Of a DNA stretch of 5,750 bases, positions 1-3,927 are shown one piece after another. Source of the DNA: Candidatus Melainabacteria bacterium (GTDB lineage Bacteria; Cyanobacteriota; Vampirovibrionia; Obscuribacterales; Obscuribacteraceae); the NCBI GenBank assembly GCA_016209785.1, contig JACQVM010000276.1:1-5750 (forward strand), written 5' to 3'. The stretch's first letter is position 1. Each line of letters begins with the position of its first letter. Under the pieces are notes generated by a model. That model had not been told where the DNA came from, did no database searches, and was given only the letters and a program-made list of their open reading frames with translations. The position numbers and the translations under genes are program-made.

Positions 1-117
1 CTCTCCAGAAAAACAAGTAGGTTTAAGCTCAATAAGCGCAAAAACAGATGGGTGGACGAGCTCTCTAAGCATCTGGCCAGGATTGGCCTCGGACAACTTG
101 CTTGCGTAGCGCATTGA
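1..117 (+). pseudogene. possible tnpB (IS200/IS605) relic, fragment
   Basis: Frame 1 is open from the left edge to a TGA at 115-117. It encodes 38 residues rich in Lys and Arg, beginning LSRKTSRFKLNKRKNRW and continuing to a LSKHLARI segment. TnpB and IS1341-type proteins carry a similar segment in their middle (LSRK, basic residues, then a helix resembling 'ARLHxxIANQR'), so this could be the left-over middle of a decayed tnpB. The hairpin at 391-410, which looks like an IS605-type right end, lies on the same strand at a suitable side. No further TnpB motifs (the D-E-D catalytic residues or the CxxC zinc finger) can be read between 118 and 390, so any gene would be broken. The match is short and by eye. 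The alternative is a chance open frame, or the end of an unrelated gene to the left. Confidence 0.27.
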
Positions 118-390
118 TGCCTCCATCAGAGGACCGGCTGAGCCTGGTCTCGGCAGATGTGTTGTGGTAATGGCCTAAGACTTAACCAAAGCGTAAACTT
201 GTACTCTTGGCACTTTCCAGAAACGCCAACCGGACAGTTGTCGTAGTGGTGAGGCAATGATGTGGGATGGTGGCAGAAGGTTCCATGGTTGACTGACATG
301 CAAGAAGTACTAGCCACACCTAGCAAAATGTGTAAGGCAAAATCAACAGTGCTAACCCAAAATCATTTGCCAGCGTCAAGGCAGTCAAAC

Positions 391-410
391 CCCCGCCCTT
401 AAAGGCGGGG
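391..410 (+). repeat. GC-rich hairpin, IS200/IS605 right-end / omegaRNA-like
   Basis: The left arm CCCCGCC (391-397) and right arm GGCGGGG (404-410) form a perfect 7-bp stem with a 6-base loop. It is preceded by AAAC and followed by TGCTTAC. IS200/IS605 elements characteristically end with a hairpin of the type 'CCCCGC...TTTA...GCGGGG' just inside the right boundary, which is also the 3' end of the TnpB guide RNA, followed by a short boundary such as GTGTCAA. This hairpin fits that pattern in composition, loop and flanks. No T-tract follows, which argues against an ordinary terminator. An intact element is not present in the window, so it is best read as a remnant end or a non-autonomous copy. 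The exact boundary and target site cannot be set from one copy. Confidence 0.45.
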
Positions 411-420
411 TGCTTACAGG

Positions 421-943
421 GAGGCGCCATTACTGGAGTGCCGATAGCTGAACAATGTAACGTTTTGCAGCGCTAAGCACATGATGTTCTAAAGCCTGGG
501 TGTGAGAGCTACGCTAGATCTCGATTCATTGTTGTTTGTCTACAAATCCTGATGGCGACTGCCTTTAATGGCACCCACAAATTTTGTTGCCACTGGGTAT
601 AGTCCAGCGCAGTTGCTCTCCTTGGTGTTAGACAAGCTGTTTCTAAGTTGGTTCTAAAGAGGATTATCTTGTAGCCTTGGCGCTTGATTCACTAAGTTGT
701 GAGTGCACTTTCATTTGTTCATGCATACGCAGGTAGTTCATCAGCCAAGACAACACTTTTCCCAACTGGAATTAGCTTCTGGATTGTTCTGTCCTTGTTA
801 TAGGAACAGAGGGAAAGCATTATCTTGGAATGTGGTCGGGTCACCGCAGGTGGTGCAGAGACTGATGAACTGTCATGGGGCCTGGTGGATGATTGGAAGT
901 GCAGGCATAGTAGTTGAGCAACAATAACAGTGACCTATTGCAT
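421..943. other. long stretch without a supported gene
   Basis: About 520 bases with stops in all frames at short intervals. The longest + frame (703-927, 74 codons) has no ribosome binding site, no recognisable motif and an unlikely composition (many His, Trp and Cys). I see no tRNA-like fold, no T-loop consensus and no convincing sigma70 promoter. The promoter of the downstream gene at 955 must lie in here, but no -35/-10 pair with proper spacing stands out. Together with the suspected transposon remnant to its left, it may be decayed sequence. Confidence 0.5.
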
Positions 944-948
944 GGAGG
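944..948 (+). promoter_or_regulatory. Shine-Dalgarno site of the M17 N-domain gene
   Basis: GGAGG sits six bases before the ATG at 955, which is ideal spacing and fixes that start. Confidence 0.85.
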
Positions 949-954
949 ATAACC

Positions 955-1545
955 ATGACCACGCCAAAGATTGTTTCTCTTCCCGTTGTTGGTACAGGTG
1001 GTAGCTTGGGCCTTGCCGAAGTCAAGACCGATATGCTCTTGCTCACCAAGTTTACTGGTATGGGTCTTTTCCCTGGGTTCCAGGAGATAGACTCTGCCTT
1101 GAAAGGGCTTTTCTCCCGACAGATGAAGCAGGCTCGTTTCAAGGGCGAGCTTGGGGAAAGCCTGGTCATTGAGGTGGACCCTAAGGCTTATCCTGGCTAT
1201 CCGCAACGGTACATCCTGCTTGTTGGGCTAGGCTCATCGGCCAACTATGGACCTAAGGTAGCCTGCAAGATCTTTCAAATCCTTGTTGACAAGGCGCATG
1301 AGCTTGGAGTTGAGCACGTCACCGTTCAGATTGTGCCCAATCGGCTGACAGGCGCAACGCTCAATCTCAAAGGCACGGCACACCTGCTGACTGAGGTGGT
1401 CGAAGCTAAGTTAGCGGCTCTCGTGCAGGGCATGGGACTACAGAAAATCAGCGTTCTGTGCACGCCGCAGGCCAGGCGACACATCGACGATGGACTGTCT
1501 ATTCCGCCTCGACATAATCGCACCTGCTGCACTGACGTCATCTAA
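955..1545 (+). CDS. M17 leucyl aminopeptidase N-terminal domain protein, no catalytic domain
   Basis: 196 residues resembling only the N-terminal, macro-like domain of M17 leucyl aminopeptidases (Peptidase_M17_N type). Visible family traits are an acidic-hydrophobic start (about residues 17-32), FQEIDSALKGLF (42-53), the RFKGELGES turn (61-69), the strand YILLVGLG (86-93), and then a long alpha/beta region with LSI near residue 183. Full M17 enzymes are about 480-500 residues. Their metal-binding and catalytic C-terminal half, with NTDAEGRL-type motifs, is absent, and it is not found downstream before the hairpin at 1575 and the opposing gene. The protein therefore should not be a peptidase. 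In full enzymes this domain contributes to hexamer assembly and regulation, so a partner, binding or regulatory role is possible but is inference. The last dozen residues (HNRTCCTDVI) look unrelated and could be a read-out tail after truncation. ATG start with GGAGG; expressed alone, with no operon partner. Confidence 0.72.
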   Translation: MTTPKIVSLPVVGTGGSLGLAEVKTDMLLLTKFTGMGLFPGFQEIDSALKGLFSRQMKQARFKGELGESLVIEVDPKAYPGYPQRYILLVGLGSSANYGPKVACKIFQILVDKAHELGVEHVTVQIVPNRLTGATLNLKGTAHLLTEVVEAKLAALVQGMGLQKISVLCTPQARRHIDDGLSIPPRHNRTCCTDVI

Positions 1546-1574
1546 GAGTTCACGTGTTCAAAGCAAGTGGAGTT

Positions 1575-1614
1575 AGGGGGCGGTTCTTCTCCTTTACGGA
1601 AAGAGCCGCCCCCT
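1575..1614 (+). terminator. strong GC-rich hairpin after the M17 N-domain gene
   Basis: A 14-bp stem pairs 1575-1588 with 1601-1614 (AGGGGGCGGTTCTT with AAGAGCCGCCCCCT), with a single G-T wobble. The 12-base loop can itself add TCC/GGA pairs. It starts 30 bases after the TAA at 1543-1545, the expected place for a transcription terminator. No run of T follows directly. A small AAAAGG-GATA-CCTTTT hairpin at 1626-1641 follows and supplies four T. The pair could stop transcription or protect the mRNA 3' end. Confidence 0.6.
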
Positions 1615-1811
1615 GTGGGCTGGCAAAAAGGGATACCTTTTGTGTGGCACCAGGTACCTGTGTGTGCAAGAACATGAACATATTTTTAAAGGGGTAGTTC
1701 ACTAAAGTCTATAGTGGTTCGTAAACCAGGAAAGAATGACAGATCTTGTTATGCTGTCAAGATGTTTGTCAAACCTTTCGGGAAATAGATAATCTGTGAC
1801 TTGCATGTAGT

Positions 1812-1865
1812 ACCACGGACCTGTCAGCACACGCTTTTGGAGCAACGTGCGCTGACAGGGGTGGT
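1812..1865 (-). terminator. hairpin just downstream of the 376-residue gene
   Basis: The inner arms 1820-1833 and 1846-1859 (CCTGTCAGCACACG against CGTGCGCTGACAGG) pair over 14 positions with one A-C mismatch (1829/1850). An outer stem ACCAC (1812-1816) / GTGGT (1861-1865) extends it across a small internal loop. It starts 15 bases past the stop of the - strand gene ending at 1881, so it most likely ends that transcript. It lacks a T-tract on either strand, so it may act as an mRNA 3'-end stabiliser or need a factor. It could also serve as a second stop for + strand transcription coming from 955-1545. Confidence 0.5.
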
Positions 1866-1880
1866 GGCTTGGTTTAACCT

Positions 1881-3011
1881 TTAGGTTGCGGGCGGGCTTT
1901 GAGCAGGTGAGGTTGCTGCAGTAGAAGGTGGCGGCGGGACAGGCAAGTTGTCTTCAGGGGCAGGGTTGTCTGCTTGGGCGTTGGTTGGCTTGGCAAAAAC
2001 CTTTGGCAGCACCAGTACTGATAGGCGTGGATCTGGCGGGAATGGAGTCAGGTCCTTGTGAAGCCGGCAAACATAATCGGTGTAGGTGGGAGTGTTAATC
2101 CACCGGCAGCCTAGGTTTAACTCATCTGGGATAAACTTTGCAGGGATGTTCTGCAAGGCCACCACCCAGGCTTGCTCGCGCTGATTAAGACGCCGACCAA
2201 TGCGGGATTCCATTTGCCTCAAGGCTCTCTGCAGCTCATTAAAGGCAGCCTGGTGCTCGCCGTAGGTAAAGGCAAACTTCATGCGCTCAATGAAAAATAG
2301 CGCTGCGTTAAACCAGCCGGCTACTGCATCCATCCTGTGATAACCTTGCTCAGCAAGAACTGGGCCAGCAGCCTCTACAAAGTGTTGGGCAACGCCCTTC
2401 AAAGGAGGAGCTGGCTGCCAGGGTGCCATGTTGCTGGCTTCAAAGGCGCGGGTCCACAACTGGAAGAATCGGACTGGCTCGAAGTGCTTGTAGGTGAAAT
2501 CATCGACGTTCATGATGAAGTCAAGCATCTCACCGGCAGGCAGGTACCTGTCAGGGTCGTAGCAGTAGATGGACAGCTCAGCAGCCTTGAAATCTGGGTG
2601 CGGGAGCTGGTTGGTTGCCTCGTGGGTATTGGGGAAGGCCGACAGCGGGGAGGTTTCTTTGGTGCCATCAAGCTGGCGATCACGCAGGGCACAACGTAGC
2701 ACCTTTCTCTCCACCACAATTCCGCCATCCTTTTCCTGCCTGTAAAAAACCTCGACCAGCAGTTCTAGTCCATCCCGTTCAATTGTCAACCGCCCTGCAG
2801 GAAAGACAAACTCCTTGCGGAGAATGCCTCGCTGGAAGCTAACAATGCCTGGAATCTCTAGTGTCAGACCTGCTTGCGTAGCACACTTGATGGTCTGGCC
2901 CTCTAGGGTAAGACTGGTGAGACGCAGTGTGTCAAATACGTGAGCGTCAATGAGTTTGGTAATAACATCACGGTCGCTTACAGCCATGACCTTGGAGTTA
3001 CGTTGGAACAC
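1881..3011 (-). CDS. hypothetical protein, 376 aa, Pro-rich C-terminal tail
   Basis: Not recognised. I place the start at the GTG 3009-3011 because GGAGGT (3019-3024 on the complement) lies seven bases before it. The frame also contains an earlier TTG at 3024-3026, but that overlaps the ribosome site itself, and the ATG at 2985-2987 has poor spacing. The first 100 or so residues alternate hydrophobic and polar positions in a beta-rich pattern (segments such as LRLTSLTLEGQTIKCA and GRLTIERDGLELLVEVFY). A mixed middle (IYCYDPDRYLPAGEMLDFIM) follows, then a helical part with aromatic and charged residues (WFNAALFFIERMKFAFTYGEHQ, then FNELQRALRQMESRIGRRL). The last 35 or so residues are low-complexity Pro, Ala and Ser, probably disordered or a linker. 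No signal peptide or membrane helix is evident, so it is probably cytoplasmic. The sustained open frame, composition and ribosome site make it a real gene; its function is unknown. Confidence 0.8.
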   Translation of the reverse strand: MFQRNSKVMAVSDRDVITKLIDAHVFDTLRLTSLTLEGQTIKCATQAGLTLEIPGIVSFQRGILRKEFVFPAGRLTIERDGLELLVEVFYRQEKDGGIVVERKVLRCALRDRQLDGTKETSPLSAFPNTHEATNQLPHPDFKAAELSIYCYDPDRYLPAGEMLDFIMNVDDFTYKHFEPVRFFQLWTRAFEASNMAPWQPAPPLKGVAQHFVEAAGPVLAEQGYHRMDAVAGWFNAALFFIERMKFAFTYGEHQAAFNELQRALRQMESRIGRRLNQREQAWVVALQNIPAKFIPDELNLGCRWINTPTYTDYVCRLHKDLTPFPPDPRLSVLVLPKVFAKPTNAQADNPAPEDNLPVPPPPSTAATSPAQSPPAT

Positions 3012-3018
3012 CAAAGGG

Positions 3019-3024
3019 ACCTCC
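3019..3024 (-). promoter_or_regulatory. Shine-Dalgarno site deciding a GTG start
   Basis: GGAGGT on the - strand, seven bases ahead of the GTG at 3009-3011. It overlaps the more upstream TTG of the same frame, so the longer version of the protein (by five codons) is unlikely. Confidence 0.65.
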
Positions 3025-3088
3025 AATCTATGGCGGCAGGGATACTCCCTTAGCCGGCAAGGGCCAAGACACGACCAACGTTGAAGGG

Positions 3089-3166
3089 TTGCCTAATCAA
3101 TCTAGGTAGGCAATGTACACAAACACTACCTGCCACGAGTACTGGCTAGGATTCTATGTACTCGTG
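3089..3166. promoter_or_regulatory. cluster of inverted repeats in the leader of the 376-residue gene
   Basis: This lies in the 307-base gap between two - strand genes. TTGCCTA (3089-3095) pairs with TAGGCAA (3107-3113). AGGTAG (3104-3109) can instead pair with CTACCT (3126-3131), so the two are mutually exclusive. CACGAGTAC (3134-3142) pairs perfectly with GTACTCGTG (3158-3166) around a 15-base loop. Read on the - strand these sit 78-155 bases upstream of the GTG at 3011. They could be a structured leader, operators, or the 3' end of the DUF3343 transcript. The overlapping alternative stems recall an attenuator, but no known riboswitch class is recognised. Confidence 0.35.
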
Positions 3167-3318
3167 ATTGCTGGGCTTTTTGTGTGCGAAAGGTTTCCTG
3201 AGAGAGCTTAAGATGAGACTTAAAGGGTAGCTGAGAAGTTAGGTCAAAGGCAAGACTTTAAGCCTTTTTAGCAACAACTAAACTTGCGTCGGTGCGCTAG
3301 TCTTTGGGTCTAATTTGC
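3167..3318. other. intergenic, no gene seen
   Basis: The remainder of the gap downstream of the DUF3343 gene. The only structure is a weak 6-bp stem AAAGGC (3246-3251) / GCCTTT (3262-3267) that runs into five T on the + strand. This is formally terminator-like for + transcription, but no + gene precedes it. Confidence 0.4.
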
Positions 3319-3543
3319 CTATTCAATTTCATGTATGCCTGACGGCTCAAGCAACTGTAAGCCTAGGCACTTGAGGGCAGCATCCTGTTGGCGATGGTCC
3401 AGTAATTCAAGAGCAATGCCACAAATGGAGGTGGTGAGCCCAGGGGGTGTTGGGGTTGGTCGACACTTGATATTTGGATGCAATGCCTTTTCGGCCTTTA
3501 GCACCTGGAGAAGTGTTTCAAACGTCAAAATAAGCCTGGACAC
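3319..3543 (-). CDS. DUF3343 / putative Se/S carrier-like protein, 74 aa
   Basis: A small protein that fits the DUF3343 family (PF11823, putative Se/S carrier-like) over its whole length. It begins MSRLILTFETLLQVLKAEKA, matching the family's 'yvltFpsthhAlkAEk' start. IKCRPTPTP (25-33) matches the 'vrliPtPr' strand, and SICG (39-42) matches the conserved SxCG whose Cys (C41) is the presumed Se/S-binding residue. It closes with a helix and strand ending GIHEIE. The GTG start at 3541-3543 is chosen because AAAAGG lies six bases upstream and because it gives the usual 70-80 residue length. The frame is open a further 21 codons to a GTG at 3604-3606, but that extension has no ribosome site and a non-family sequence. 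Family members often neighbour selenium or sulfur-transfer genes; none is seen here, so the partner is unknown. Cytoplasmic. A + strand frame across the same bases (3335-3628) is a shadow. Confidence 0.72.
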   Translation of the reverse strand: MSRLILTFETLLQVLKAEKALHPNIKCRPTPTPPGLTTSICGIALELLDHRQQDAALKCLGLQLLEPSGIHEIE

Positions 3544-3549
3544 AGTTGA

Positions 3550-3555
3550 CCTTTT
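3550..3555 (-). promoter_or_regulatory. Shine-Dalgarno site of the DUF3343 gene
   Basis: AAAAGG on the - strand, six bases before the GTG at 3541-3543. It decides the short start over the GTG 63 bases upstream, which lacks any purine-rich site. Confidence 0.6.
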
Positions 3556-3597
3556 CTGGCAACTAACACGCTTAGGTTTAACATCTTTGTGCGTTAT

Positions 3598-3608
3598 TTG
3601 TGACACAA
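3598..3608. promoter_or_regulatory. 11-bp palindrome between divergent genes, possible operator
   Basis: TTGTG-A-CACAA is a perfect palindrome located 54 bases upstream of the DUF3343 start and 68 bases upstream of the zinc-ribbon start. Its TGACA core recurs as direct copies at 3616-3620 and 3627-3631. A site for a dimeric regulator shared by the divergent genes is possible, but an 11-bp palindrome can arise by chance. Confidence 0.28.
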
Positions 3609-3644
3609 TAGAGGATGACAGGAGGTGACAGCCTCAAATCAGGA

Positions 3645-3672
3645 TGGACACTTGGTTCTAGGGTGTTATACT
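3645..3672 (+). promoter_or_regulatory. sigma70-type promoter of the zinc-ribbon gene
   Basis: A -35 box TGGACA (3645-3650, five of six consensus) and a -10 box TATACT (3667-3672, five of six) are separated by 16 bases. Transcription would start near 3678-3680, at or just before the start codons ATG 3677 and ATG 3683. The message would therefore be leaderless or nearly so if this promoter is used. No Shine-Dalgarno site lies close to either ATG, which agrees with that reading. Confidence 0.45.
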
Positions 3673-3676
3673 CAAG

Positions 3677-3913
3677 ATGCTTATGCAATACATTTTATGT
3701 CCACGTTGTAAATTTCGGGTCGCGCTCCACAAGCACGTCTGTCAGACTTGTGGGCTTTTAATTCCAAGTTCACATGGCTCCAGTGGCGATGTATCGAAGT
3801 TAAACCAGAAAGTCCAGAAGGTTGGATTTTGGCAAAGGTTTTTTGGACTGGATACACCCGCAAAAGAACACCAAGAACCAGGGCATGAGGAGCCTGCTCT
3901 GGGCAAGATTTAG
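3677..3913 (+). CDS. small zinc-ribbon protein, 78 aa
   Basis: A short protein with one clear treble-clef or zinc-ribbon knuckle pair at its N-terminus: C8-P-R-C11 and C22-Q-T-C25-G, ten residues apart, a four-Cys site for one zinc ion. The HKHVCQTCG element resembles the ribbon of ribosomal protein L32, but the basic L32 N-terminus is missing and the rest differs, so it is not called L32. After a Ser/Gly linker comes a likely amphipathic helix VQKVGFWQRFFGLD (45-58), followed by an acidic polar tail. It could dock on membrane or protein, but this is inference. The start is ambiguous: ATG 3677 or ATG 3683 (MQYILCPRC), neither with a ribosome site, and 3683 would fit the promoter at 3645-3672 better. 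It ends 14 bases before the stop of the convergent transglycosylase gene. Function unknown. Confidence 0.62.
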   Translation: MLMQYILCPRCKFRVALHKHVCQTCGLLIPSSHGSSGDVSKLNQKVQKVGFWQRFFGLDTPAKEHQEPGHEEPALGKI

Positions 3914-3927
3914 TTGGTTGACAAGGT

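Noticed and set aside
126..326. 66-codon open frame on the - strand
   Set aside because: No ribosome site, odd composition (many His, Cys and Pro) and no recognisable motif, in a region that looks like decayed transposon sequence.
703..927. 74-codon open frame on the + strand
   Set aside because: No Shine-Dalgarno sequence, unlikely residue composition and no domain; it ends just before a gene that has its own proper ribosome site.
841..1206. Two overlapping - strand frames (121 and 98 codons) across the M17 N-domain gene
   Set aside because: Antisense shadows of the recognisable + strand gene, which has family motifs and a ribosome site.
1326..1541. - strand frame of 71 codons
   Set aside because: Shadow of the 3' half of the M17 N-domain gene.
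1649..1658. CAGGTACCTG palindrome, also at 2541-2550
   Set aside because: The second copy is inside a coding region and both are short; most simply coincidence.
2337..2842. Two + strand frames and one - strand frame within the 376-residue gene
   Set aside because: Out-of-frame shadows of a long gene with its own start and ribosome site.
3246..3269. 6-bp stem followed by five T on the + strand, terminator-like
   Set aside because: Weak stem and no + strand gene upstream for it to terminate.
3335..3628. 97-codon + strand frame
   Set aside because: It lies opposite the DUF3343 gene, has no ribosome site, and its sequence (Trp-, Ser- and Arg-rich) fits no family, whereas the - strand matches DUF3343 landmarks.
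3677..3913. Zinc-ribbon protein as ribosomal protein L32
   Set aside because: The Cys spacing and HKHVCQTCG resemble L32, but the conserved basic N-terminal half of L32 is absent and a different C-terminal extension is present.
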